Assembly (NCBI GenBank): GCA_902795355.1
Contig: CADBKZ010000015.1
Coordinates: 1-61,268 of the forward strand
DNA: 61,268 nucleotides
Origin: an uncultured Ruminococcus sp.
Lineage (GTDB): Bacteria; Bacillota; Clostridia; Oscillospirales; CAG-272
Reading direction: 5' to 3'
In this document: one piece after another, positions 7,517-15,234 of the stretch
Layout: each line of letters opens with the position of its first letter
How positions within the stretch are numbered: the stretch's first letter is position 1
Made by a program: the position numbers and the translations under genes
The notes under the pieces: generated by a model
Databases searched by the model: none
Seen by the model: the letters and a program-made list of their open reading frames with translations, nothing else
Told to the model about the DNA's origin: nothing

Positions 7517-9844
7517 TCAGTTCAGCAAGCCTTTTTGGGTGATGAAGTTTGCCACGTCCCCTGCCGCGGCGGTATGCCCCGCCGCGCTCGGGTGGCCGTT
7601 GCCCGCGCTTTGGTTATAGGTGACTTTCACCGTATAAAATCCCGCGCTTTCGCCGCCCATGTCGTTCATAATCGTGTTCAGCTTGCTCTCAAAATTCGTC
7701 AGCGCGTCGCCGTTCATCATCGCGCCGTAAGCCCAAACGATCGTTACGTTGGGGTACATGGCCCGAATCTGCGCGAGGAACGCTTCCGCCTCGGAAACAA
7801 AGTTTGTTTCGTAGGTTCCCATGCCCTTATCGTTGGTCCCGAGGTTCACCACCACAACGTCCGGCGTTCTGGTCGGCGCATAGAGCGCGTCGCCGCGGAG
7901 CCAGCAGGTCTTGCCGTAAATTTCGGGAATGCAGTTGTTGCTCCCCGAAAGCACCGCCCAGCCCGAAACCGAGACCATCGAGTAGTCCGCCCCGAGCAGT
8001 TCGGCGGCTTTGTAGGCATAGGCCTGCGTTGCGTCGCAATACTCCGAGGTTCCGTAGTAGGTCACGCCGTTCGTCGGGTACCCCACCACGCCGTAGCCGC
8101 AGGTGATGCTGTCGCCGATGAACTCGATGTACCGCTCCTTTTCGGCGGGCGCGGCGGCGAAATTCCCGCACATTTTCAGATCGATCAGCGTGGAAAGGCT
8201 GTGCGCCACATGCGTTTGCTTGACCAACTTGACGTTGTAGCTCCCCGCGGGCAGTTTTTCGGCAATCGTGTATTCCGCCGTTCCCGCGGAAAAGGTCAGC
8301 CGCTGCGGCTGTCGCTCGCCGTTGAGATAGAGCGTATAGTAGGTCGTTGCCGAGCAATTGACTTTCAGGACCAGATCCCCCGCGAGAATCGCGTTGAACT
8401 CGATGCCGGACGCGGTAAAGTCGCAGGCGATCCCCTCGGCCACATCCGAGCTTCTGCCCGAAATTTTCAGGGAACTCTTATTTTCCGAAAGCCGGTACGT
8501 GGACGCGCTTGCGGGAGCCGCGCCGTTCAGCACAATCTGCATGCAGATACTCTCCGTTTCCACCCCGTCTTTTACAACGTAAGGCGTCACGTCAAATGTG
8601 ATCAGCCCTTTGGTTGCGGGAATGTTTTCCACCACCACCGTATAAAGGTAGGTCGCGCCGAACTCCGAGGCGAGAATTTCGGCGGGTTCGCCGTTCACCG
8701 TTCCCAGAACGGAGCGATAAACGGTATGCACGCGCGCGTTGTAGGATCGGGTTTCGCCGTCCTGCGCCGACCCAGAAATTTTTACGCCGACCCGATCGTA
8801 ATCCAACCCGTTCAGCGTGCAGATCAGGCGGAGCGAATAGGTGTCGGTAACGGTTTTTGAAAATTGGTAGGCGGCAAAAGTCGCGTCCTGCAATCCCGAA
8901 ATGCCAACGCCCTCAACCAGAACGCTGCCAATGCCGAACCACCAGCTCTGCGACGCGCAGTAGGCGTCCTGTTCATAGCGGATGTAGCGGTACAGGGTAT
9001 CGGAATCCACAGGGAAGGAATAAACGGCGTTCGCCTCGACCGAGGACGGACCGGTTGCCAGCAGATCCCACGCCTCGCCGTCAGTCGACGCCATGATTTT
9101 GACCGAGCGCATTCTCCCCGCGCTCGCGGCCGGCGCGCGGACGACAACCTTGGTTATTTTGCTCGGTTCCGCAAGGCGGCCGACACCGTAAATCGGTTCG
9201 CAGCCGCCGCCCGAAAGCGCGGCTCCGATGGCGTGGTAGTCGGTCGCGTCGTCGAGGAAGCTGTGCGATGGGTCGCGGTCGCCGCGGTGGTTGGATTCCA
9301 GAAAAGCAACGGGCAGCCATTGCGGGGCGTCAGCCTGCTTCTCGCCCTCGAACAGCACCGACGTTACGTAAAAATCGTAGTTCTTGTAAGCGTCGTTCTG
9401 GCGGATGCGGACGTAGCGACAGGCGTTCCTGTCGGCAACGGTCAGCACAAATTCCTGATCGCCGTTCCCGTCCGACGCGGTGGTTTGCTGCGCCAGCGTG
9501 ACCCAAGACGTACCGTCCGCCGATCCTTCCAGATAGGAATTTCGGGTACGGTTGCTCATAACGCCCGGGGTGCGGACGGTGATGCGGGTGATTACATAAA
9601 GGTCGCCCAGATCGCCGACGATAATCACCCCCTCGGCGGCGTTCTTTGCCGCGTAATAGGCGGCGTTATCCGCAAACACGGCGGCAGGATCGGCGTTTGC
9701 GGCCGCGTTGGTCGGCGTTCCGTTGGAAGAAACAAAGGTTACGGGCAGGTATACGGGGCTGTCCGCTCCCGCCGCCGGCAGGCAGGGCAGGCAGATTGCC
9801 GCGCATAGCGCGAAAAGCAACAGGGCGCGAACGGAATGTTTCAT
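7517..9844 (-). CDS. secreted multidomain CE2-type carbohydrate esterase
   Basis: 775 residues; the ATG at 9844 follows AGGAG and begins a clear signal peptide (MKHSVRALLLFALCAA, ending near AAGADS). Domains in order: two coagulation-factor-5/8-C-like beta modules (about 30-150 and 160-290, with YLEGSADGTSW and IMASTDGEAW), an accessory domain about 300-430 that also occurs in the protein at 31722-33281, a jelly-roll segment about 435-575 and an SGNH esterase domain. The last has GDSIT (Ser about 579), NLGTND and GNGHPSAAGH (His about 751), the Ser-His arrangement of CE2 acetyl-esterases. It probably deacetylates plant or host glycans outside the cell. No membrane anchor, LPXTG or dockerin is seen. 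The peptide gene at 9891 is upstream in the same unit. Confidence 0.88.
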   Translation of the reverse strand: MKHSVRALLLFALCAAICLPCLPAAGADSPVYLPVTFVSSNGTPTNAAANADPAAVFADNAAYYAAKNAAEGVIIVGDLGDLYVITRITVRTPGVMSNRTRNSYLEGSADGTSWVTLAQQTTASDGNGDQEFVLTVADRNACRYVRIRQNDAYKNYDFYVTSVLFEGEKQADAPQWLPVAFLESNHRGDRDPSHSFLDDATDYHAIGAALSGGGCEPIYGVGRLAEPSKITKVVVRAPAASAGRMRSVKIMASTDGEAWDLLATGPSSVEANAVYSFPVDSDTLYRYIRYEQDAYCASQSWWFGIGSVLVEGVGISGLQDATFAAYQFSKTVTDTYSLRLICTLNGLDYDRVGVKISGSAQDGETRSYNARVHTVYRSVLGTVNGEPAEILASEFGATYLYTVVVENIPATKGLITFDVTPYVVKDGVETESICMQIVLNGAAPASASTYRLSENKSSLKISGRSSDVAEGIACDFTASGIEFNAILAGDLVLKVNCSATTYYTLYLNGERQPQRLTFSAGTAEYTIAEKLPAGSYNVKLVKQTHVAHSLSTLIDLKMCGNFAAAPAEKERYIEFIGDSITCGYGVVGYPTNGVTYYGTSEYCDATQAYAYKAAELLGADYSMVSVSGWAVLSGSNNCIPEIYGKTCWLRGDALYAPTRTPDVVVVNLGTNDKGMGTYETNFVSEAEAFLAQIRAMYPNVTIVWAYGAMMNGDALTNFESKLNTIMNDMGGESAGFYTVKVTYNQSAGNGHPSAAGHTAAAGDVANFITQKGLLN

Positions 9845-9890
9845 GTGGCATTTCTCCTTTTTTTCATTTTCGGAATTCAAATTCGCTGGG

Positions 9891-10022
9891 CTACCAAGAA
9901 ATCACGATGTCCTCTCCTTGGTCGGCCGATTGCAGCGTTTCCGCGCTGGCGGCGAGGAGATCGGCGTTCCGGATTCTGCAAATCAACATCTCGGCCGGAA
10001 CATACGTTTTTTTTTGTTTCAT
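9891..10022 (-). CDS. small peptide of the KxYxP...DxL family
   Basis: 43 residues with a strong ribosome site (AAAGGAG, 8 bases before the ATG), located 46 bases upstream of the esterase start and behind the promoter at 10091. It begins KKTYVPAEMLIC and continues with NADLLAASAE, then an acidic tail ending in ISW. It shares the layout KxYxPxxxI...D-I/L-L...SA with the 39-residue peptide at 31588. No signal peptide. Similar short proteins are, as I recall, common unannotated genes in Clostridia; function unknown. Confidence 0.7.
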   Translation of the reverse strand: MKQKKTYVPAEMLICRIRNADLLAASAETLQSADQGEDIVISW

Positions 10023-10090
10023 GGGCGGAATCTCCTTTCGTTTTCGATTTTCAAAGGTTCGTGGCTGTGTTTCTCCGGTTTTCTACCTTT

Positions 10091-10119
10091 ATTCTACCAT
10101 GCGGGAACGGAAAAGTCTA
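10091..10119 (-). promoter_or_regulatory. promoter of the peptide-esterase unit
   Basis: Minus-strand TAGACT (10114-10119), 17-base spacer beginning TTTCCG and ending CATGG, TAGAAT (10091-10096). The spacer ends resemble those of the promoters at 4398 and 6394. Confidence 0.6.
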
Positions 10120-10290
10120 TGTTCGAATCGACTTTGTTTGTGGTTGAATCGCTGATTTTCGGGATTTTCGCCTTTGCCGTCCGTGCGGGAAAAATTTTTG
10201 AAAAAGCCGGATCTTTTTAGGATTTTTTCAGTTTGCGGGCGTATGATATTGCCATAGCACAACTGAACAAACGAAAGGAGATACCCACAA

Positions 10291-10887
10291 ATGACCATTC
10301 TGTTTGCGGCGGCGGATCGCGATCTGCTCTCGGGATTCGGCCGCCTGCTGGGCGCGCGGGGACACCGCGTTGTCACCGCTTTTGACGGCGCGCAGGCGCT
10401 TTCCCGCCTTGCCGAAGAACGCCCCGATCTGGCGGTTCTGGACGAATCTCTCCCCCGCGTTCCGCAATCCCGCCTGCTCGGCGAGCTGAACGCCGCGGCG
10501 GTCCCCGTAATCCTGTTGCTTTCCGAGCGGCCGCGCATGGCGCGTTTCGGCTCCCCCGCCCTGCCCGATTCCTTCCTTTGCTACCCGTTCTCCCCCGCGG
10601 AACTTGAGGACCGCATCGGCCGCGTTCTCGCGGAAACGACCGCCTCGGATTTCCGAGTGGGAAGCGTGGAAGTCCGTCCCTCGTCCCGCACGCTCTCGGG
10701 GCGTTTGCGGGTTACGGCCGAGGAGATCGCGTTTCTGCGATCCCTCGCGGACGGCGAGGCTCCGCGCGGGCGGGACGCCGACCTTTCCGCCTTGGTTCTG
10801 AACGAAAAATTTTCCCGCATGCGCGAGCCGATCCGGATCCGGTATCGGGCGCACGAGGGGTATCGGGTGGTGAACGAACGTGAATAA
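10291..10887 (+). CDS. degenerate OmpR-like response regulator
   Basis: 198 residues after AAAGGAG. Residues 1-112 follow the receiver fold: the phospho-acceptor Asp is present (Asp51 in LAVLDESLP) and the Ser/Thr position is Ser78. However, the acidic pair expected at 7-8 is Ala-Ala and the conserved Lys before Pro-Phe is Tyr98 (LCYPF). The C-terminal ~75 residues echo a winged helix (IRIRYRAHEGYRVV resembles the usual VRGVGYRL end) but are shorter than normal. It overlaps the kinase-like gene by 8 bases. Phosphorylation chemistry is probably lost; it may act as a fixed-state regulator. Confidence 0.82.
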   Translation: MTILFAAADRDLLSGFGRLLGARGHRVVTAFDGAQALSRLAEERPDLAVLDESLPRVPQSRLLGELNAAAVPVILLLSERPRMARFGSPALPDSFLCYPFSPAELEDRIGRVLAETTASDFRVGSVEVRPSSRTLSGRLRVTAEEIAFLRSLADGEAPRGRDADLSALVLNEKFSRMREPIRIRYRAHEGYRVVNERE

Positions 10888-12163
10888 AGCCGCAAAAAAA
10901 TTTCATCTTTACGCCATGGTCTCGCTCTTTCTTCTGCTCTCGGCGCTTCTCGCCGTCATCAACGGAATTAACTTTACCATGGCCGCGAACGACGCCGACC
11001 GCGTTACCGGAATGCTGGCGAACGAGCAGGGGCGGTTCCGGTCGGGCGTCCCCGCGGAAACGCCGGCCGATGGTTCCGCCCCCGCCGGAAGCGAACCGCA
11101 GGGCGAGGGCCCCGCGGGCGACGCGCCTCCGAGCGGCGATCCTTTCACGCTCGGCCGCATGGGCCCGATGGGTCCCGATTCCCCCGAGCTTCGCTCCTCG
11201 GTCCGCTATTTTACTTTCCGGTTTGACCGGAACGGCAACGCCGAAACGGTGGCCATGCAGATTTCCGCGTTTACCGAGGAAGAGGCGTTGGCTCTTGCAA
11301 AAAAGCTCTCAGCCGAAACGGTCGGCTGGACGAAATTTACCTACCGTTACCGCGTTTACGAGATCGGGAACGACACGTATGTCACCGTGATCGACCAAGG
11401 CCGCGAACTGCTGGCTTCCTACCGGATCCTGCTGATCTCCGCGGTGGGCGAGGTTGCGGTGCTGATCATTAGTTTCTTCTTCCTGCGGGCGGTGGGCAAA
11501 CGGCTTTTCCAACCGCTGGAAGAAGCCGACCGCAAGCAGAAACGCTTTTTGGCCGAAGCCGAAAGCGAGCTGAAAATTCCCCTGACCGTGATGAGCGCGG
11601 ACGCCGAATGGATCGAGCGGGAATACGGCCCATCCGACGCCGCCGCCTCGTTGCGCCGGCAGGTGGGAAAAACGGCCGCACTGGTCAAAAAGCTCGGTTC
11701 CCTCGCCATTTTCGAGGATGAAACCGCGCAAAACCTTTCCTGCAACCTCTCGGACATTCTCTCCTCGGCCGTGGATCAGGCCGAACCCGCGTTTGCGGCG
11801 CGTTCGGTATCGGTCCGGTGCGAGGCGGACGAGGGCGTGCTTGTAAAGGGCGACCCCGATCTGCTCTCCCGCGCGGTGGGCGAGCTGACCGAAAACGCCC
11901 GCAAATTTGCGCTGACCCGCGCCTCGTTCTCGCTGAAACGGGACGGCGACCGCGTGCGCCTGACCGTTGCGAACGACGCCGACCTTAACGAGGCGGGCAA
12001 TCTGGAACAGGTGTTCGACCGCTTTACCACGCTCGGCAACGCCGCGGGAAAAGACGGCAGCGGGCTGGGGCTTTCGTTCGTCAGGGACGTTGTCAGGTCC
12101 ATGGGCGGGCGCGTGCAGGCAAGCGCCGAGGGCGGCATGTTCCTCTTGCGGATCGTTCTTTGA
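10880..12163 (+). CDS. histidine-kinase-like sensor lacking the phospho-acceptor His
   Basis: 427 residues from a GTG start overlapping the response regulator. One transmembrane segment at about 12-32, an extracytoplasmic region 33-180 with a Gly/Pro-rich linker, a second membrane segment at about 183-203, then a dimerisation helix and ATPase domain. The H box reads AEAESELKIPLT: the His of the usual SHELRTPL is Ser229 (codon AGC, 11564-11566). The N box (ELTENARKF), the F-box region and the G2 box (GKDGSGLGLSF) remain. The protein should bind ATP but cannot autophosphorylate in the normal way. Its partner receiver is degenerate too. Confidence 0.85.
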   Translation: MNKAAKKFHLYAMVSLFLLLSALLAVINGINFTMAANDADRVTGMLANEQGRFRSGVPAETPADGSAPAGSEPQGEGPAGDAPPSGDPFTLGRMGPMGPDSPELRSSVRYFTFRFDRNGNAETVAMQISAFTEEEALALAKKLSAETVGWTKFTYRYRVYEIGNDTYVTVIDQGRELLASYRILLISAVGEVAVLIISFFFLRAVGKRLFQPLEEADRKQKRFLAEAESELKIPLTVMSADAEWIEREYGPSDAAASLRRQVGKTAALVKKLGSLAIFEDETAQNLSCNLSDILSSAVDQAEPAFAARSVSVRCEADEGVLVKGDPDLLSRAVGELTENARKFALTRASFSLKRDGDRVRLTVANDADLNEAGNLEQVFDRFTTLGNAAGKDGSGLGLSFVRDVVRSMGGRVQASAEGGMFLLRIVL

Positions 12164-12173
12164 GGTGGCGGCC

Positions 12174-12893
12174 ATGTCTGTTGTTACCAACCCCGTTGTT
12201 GTAATGAAGCGGTACGAGCTGAAATACATTCTGAACGCCGAGCAGGAAGCCTACTTCCGCCGGCGGCTCGAAGGCCGCATGCAGGTTGACCGCTTCGGCC
12301 TGACCTCGATCGCCTCGCTCTACTACGACACGCCCGACTACCGCCTGATCAACGCGTCCATCGAAAAGCCGTTGTTCAAGGAAAAAATCCGCCTGCGATC
12401 CTACGGACTTGCCACCGACGCCTCGCCCGTGTTCCTCGAACTGAAACGCAAGGCCTACGGCATTGTTTATAAACGTCGCGTGCAATCCACCGTTCCCATG
12501 GTTGCCAGATTCTTTTCGGGGGAGAGCGATTTCTGCGCGGACGGGCAGATCAACCACGAGCTGACCTATTTCCGCGACCGCTACGAAAACCTTGCGCCCG
12601 CCTGCCTGATCATCTACGACCGGACCGCCTTTTTCGAGCCGGACGGCGACCTTCGGCTGACGATTGACGGCAACCCCCGCTACCGCACCGAGGACCTCGA
12701 CCTGCGCGTTTCCATGGAAGGCGTCCCGCTCCTGCCCGAGGGCGGCTCGATTCTTGAAATTAAGGTGCAGGAAGCCATGCCCCTCTGGCTTACCGAAATT
12801 CTTTCGGACGGAAAGATTTACAAAGGAAGCTTTTCCAAATACGGCGCGGCATACCGCCGGCAAATGCAAAACATATCCAGAAAGGAACTTTGA
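12174..12893 (+). CDS. VTC-domain protein (polyphosphate polymerase-like)
   Basis: 239 residues; the ATG at 12174 follows GAGG 10 bases after the kinase-like gene. It begins with the typical KRYELKYIL strand, then SLYYDTPDY, LRSYG, FLELKRK and a C-terminal EIKVQEAMPLWL. These basic and acidic residues line the triphosphate tunnel of the VTC/CYTH family, whose yeast member makes polyphosphate from ATP. In bacteria such genes often sit with DUF4956 and CotH genes; DUF4956 follows here and CotH is absent. Cytoplasmic; activity not proven. Confidence 0.87.
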   Translation: MSVVTNPVVVMKRYELKYILNAEQEAYFRRRLEGRMQVDRFGLTSIASLYYDTPDYRLINASIEKPLFKEKIRLRSYGLATDASPVFLELKRKAYGIVYKRRVQSTVPMVARFFSGESDFCADGQINHELTYFRDRYENLAPACLIIYDRTAFFEPDGDLRLTIDGNPRYRTEDLDLRVSMEGVPLLPEGGSILEIKVQEAMPLWLTEILSDGKIYKGSFSKYGAAYRRQMQNISRKEL

Positions 12894-12897
12894 AACC

Positions 12898-13572
12898 ATG
12901 TTTGATTCCATCTATTCTTCCGCGGGCGTAACCGTTGCCCAATTCTTCTTTATGGCGTTGGCCGCCCTCGTTTCCGGATTCGCCTATGCGTGGGTGATGT
13001 CGTTCCGCGTTCGCGCCGCCAAGCGGTTTTTCATCGTCGTCTCGCTCATTCCCTTTATCGTCGCCGCCGTAATCACCTTTGTCAACGGCAACATCGGCGC
13101 GGGCGTTGCCATTGGCGGCGCGTTCGCCCTGATCCGCTTTCGCTCGGCGCAGGGCAGCTCGGATGAAATCGCCGCTATTCTGATCGCCATGGGCGCTGGC
13201 ATCGCGTTCGGCATGGGCTACCTCGGCTACGGCGTGGTAATTCTGCTCGCTCTCGCCGCGCTGACGTTCCTGCTCTCCATGCTTCCCGTGTTCGACCACA
13301 AGAGCATGTCGCGCGATAAACTCCTGCGAATCACCATTCCCGAGGCCCTCGAATACCACGACGTGTTCGACGACATTTTCGCCCACTACCTGCAAAACCA
13401 CGAAAGCGTGGGCGTCAAAACCACGGGCATGGGGTCAATGTACCGTTTGTCCTTCCGCATCCGCATGAAGGACCCGACCGAGGAAAAAGCGTTTATCGAC
13501 GAACTGCGCACCCGCAACGGCAACCTTGAAATTGCCCTTCTGCCCTACGCCGAGGAGCAAAACCAGCTTTAA
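12898..13572 (+). CDS. DUF4956 membrane protein
   Basis: 224 residues, starting 4 bases after the VTC gene stop with its ribosome site inside that gene. About four membrane segments in residues 10-145, with the family-typical GAFALIRFRSAQG stretch near residue 75, then a cytoplasmic C-terminal domain of about 80 residues. DUF4956 partners VTC-domain proteins in many Bacillota and may form the membrane part of a polyphosphate-handling unit; this is inference from association. Confidence 0.87.
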   Translation: MFDSIYSSAGVTVAQFFFMALAALVSGFAYAWVMSFRVRAAKRFFIVVSLIPFIVAAVITFVNGNIGAGVAIGGAFALIRFRSAQGSSDEIAAILIAMGAGIAFGMGYLGYGVVILLALAALTFLLSMLPVFDHKSMSRDKLLRITIPEALEYHDVFDDIFAHYLQNHESVGVKTTGMGSMYRLSFRIRMKDPTEEKAFIDELRTRNGNLEIALLPYAEEQNQL

Positions 13573-13626
13573 GACAATCCCGCGCAATTCGCGGCCGATG
13601 CCGCGGAGAAAAAAGCCGCAAAAAAT

Positions 13627-13671
13627 GCGGAGAGGGGGAGACTTTTCCTCGAAAAAAGTCTCCCCTCTCCG
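13627..13671. repeat. long purine-arm hairpin, family member A
   Basis: Near-perfect inverted repeat (left arm begins GCGGAGAGGGGGAGACTTTT) with a CCTCG-like loop and no T run after it. It lies 55 bases after the DUF4956 gene. The same architecture recurs at 18813 and 49884. Confidence 0.75.
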
Positions 13672-13780
13672 CTCCTCTTTCAAAAAGCACAAAAAAGCGT
13701 TGCGGAAGCCCTGTGCGCGGCAAATCCGTTGCGGCCGCAATTCGGCTGCTTGCAAATTGAAATTTTCATACCGTGTGGTT

Positions 13781-13827
13781 AAAAAACGCGAAAACGACAA
13801 AATTCATTGTCTGTTTCGCGTTTTTTT
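13781..13827 (+). terminator. intrinsic terminator
   Basis: Stem AAAAACGCGAAA pairing with TTTCGCGTTTTT, partly continued by GACAA/TTGTC, ending in seven T. Probably ends the transcript that contains VTC and DUF4956. Confidence 0.7.
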
Positions 13828-14049
13828 ACCTTCAATTCGCGTTTTTCAGGCCAACCGCTCCGCCAAGCGTCGCGCCCAATTGAGAATTTCCGGCGCGATT
13901 TCGCATAGACGCCCCGCAAATTCCGCGCGATTCTCCTCCGCGACCGCCGTTGCCGCGAACGCCCTGCCAACCGCCTCGGTTTTCCCGATTGCAGCCGCGG
14001 CTCGGGCATGGCCGCCATAGGCAAAAGACCGCCCGATTGCAAGCACGTC

Positions 14050-14147
14050 GAACGAAATAGCAAACGCCAGACGAAATTGCAAGCGCCGAACGAAATAGCA
14101 GGAACCGGACGAAATTGCAAGCGCGCCGAGCGAAAAATTGCCGACCG
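14050..14147. repeat. short degenerate tandem repeat
   Basis: Five head-to-tail copies of an 18-20 base unit built on GAACGAAATAGCA or GACGAAATTGCAAGCGC. Units alternate so that a 38-40 base pair of units occurs twice (14050-14087 and 14088-14127). There are no spacers as in CRISPR. Confidence 0.7.
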
Positions 14148-14223
14148 AGAGCGTGCCGAACCGCTTTTCAGATTCCGTTCCGAACGCCAAACGCGACCGT
14201 TCCCGCTTTTGGAAAAAGAAAAG

Positions 14224-14267
14224 GCGCGGAGCGGGAAACCATTCTTTCAAAAGCCCCCGCTCCGTGC
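14224..14267 (-). terminator. terminator of the isomerase-like gene
   Basis: Read on the minus strand, GCACGGAGCGGG pairs with CCCGCTCCGCGC and is followed by CTTTTCTTTTT. It starts 8 bases after the stop of the gene at 14276. Confidence 0.75.
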
Positions 14268-14275
14268 TCTTTCCG

Positions 14276-15076
14276 TTACAAACCGCGCCTTGCCGATTCC
14301 ACCATGCCGTTCAAACGGCGGGCGGCCGCGGCGGCGCGCGCCATAAACGCCTCGTTTGTGATCTCCCCATACGGGCCGCCCTGTCGCCTTTTAATTTCGA
14401 GCATCAGCGATCCCTTGTAATGCGCGGCTTCGGCAATGCGGCGGGCGACGCGCGAAAAATCGATTGACGCGTCGAACGGGATCATGTGTTCGTCCTCTTC
14501 GTGGATCCCGAAATTGTCGTGGATGTGCAGCTCGCAAAGCCACTTGCCGAACAGGGGCATGTACTCGCGGCCGTCCGCAAAGCAGGCCTCGTGCCCCACA
14601 TCCCAGCAGAACCCGATTTGCTCGGGATAACGTTCGAACATATAGGCGATGTTGGCGAGCTTGCGCTGGTTTTCAAACGCCACCCGAACGCCGAGCGTTT
14701 CGGAATAGCGGATCAGGCGGTCGTAACGGTCGGTCCCGATGTCGTTGACAAAGGGAGCTTCGTCCTTGGAAGAAAGATGGACCACCGCAATGGGGACCTC
14801 GTACCGCGCGCAGGCGCGAAGAGAATCTTTCAGGCGTTCTAGCATTCCTTCGCCTGCCTCGCCCGCCATCCACATCCGATTGATTCCGTCCACCGCCGCG
14901 TGCAGACTTTCGGCGGTCAGACCGGCGCGGCGCGCGGCGGCCATATAGTCGCCGAGGCGCGGATGATCCGCCGCGATGAAAAAGGTTTCAAAGCCGTTTT
15001 GCGCGGCAAGGGCGGCGGCGTTCTCGGGCGATTGGTTCGGGTCGCCGCAGGCGTTGAGCATGATTCCGTATTTCAT
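14276..15076 (-). CDS. sugar phosphate isomerase/epimerase (xylose-isomerase-like TIM barrel)
   Basis: 266 residues; the ATG at 15076 has AGGAG upstream. It matches the AP-endonuclease-2/xylose-isomerase-like TIM barrel: N-terminal MKYGIMLNACG strand, ESLHAAVDG near 75, VHLSSKDE near 105, FENQ near 165 with a metal-site Glu, GFCWDVGHE near 190, ELHIHDN near 220 and LEIK near the end. Metal-dependent, cytoplasmic, substrate unknown. It is flanked by terminators on both sides, so it is probably monocistronic. Such genes often work with Gfo/Idh oxidoreductases, as in the next gene. Confidence 0.85.
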   Translation of the reverse strand: MKYGIMLNACGDPNQSPENAAALAAQNGFETFFIAADHPRLGDYMAAARRAGLTAESLHAAVDGINRMWMAGEAGEGMLERLKDSLRACARYEVPIAVVHLSSKDEAPFVNDIGTDRYDRLIRYSETLGVRVAFENQRKLANIAYMFERYPEQIGFCWDVGHEACFADGREYMPLFGKWLCELHIHDNFGIHEEDEHMIPFDASIDFSRVARRIAEAAHYKGSLMLEIKRRQGGPYGEITNEAFMARAAAAARRLNGMVESARRGL

Positions 15077-15189
15077 ATCGGGTCTCCTGCAATATTTAAG
15101 AATGATACTTGATTCAATTCTATTTCTTCTTTTCAGTAAAAAAAGACCTTGTTTTATCGTCTTTTCTCCGTCTTTTTTATGTTTCAAAA

Positions 15190-15228
15190 AACCTGCGGGA
15201 GAGGCGCAACGCGCCTCTCCCGCAGGTT
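15190..15228 (-). terminator. terminator of the oxidoreductase gene at 15235
   Basis: An 18-bp perfect stem (AACCTGCGGGAGAGGCGC) with a 3-base loop, followed on the minus strand by TTTTTTG. Confidence 0.9.
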
Positions 15229-15234
15229 CCGGTT

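Larger units (their letters stand above)
13573..14275. other. gene-free stretch between the DUF4956 and isomerase-like genes
   Basis: About 700 bases with no convincing gene. It holds the long hairpin at 13627, a terminator at 13781, a short tandem repeat at 14050 and a minus-strand terminator at 14224. A minus-strand frame over 13846-14250 is open but includes the tandem repeat and has no ribosome site. Confidence 0.6.

Noticed and set aside
10880..12163. Calling the sensor a normal histidine kinase
   Set aside because: The ATPase boxes are present, but the H box codon is AGC (Ser), so autophosphorylation cannot be assumed.
14035..14150. CRISPR-like array
   Set aside because: Units are head to tail with no unique spacers, only 18-20 bases and degenerate; no cas gene.
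13846..14250. 134-codon minus-strand frame in the gene-free stretch
   Set aside because: Spans the tandem repeat, lacks a ribosome site and translates to compositionally odd sequence; the helical-looking C-terminus alone is too weak.
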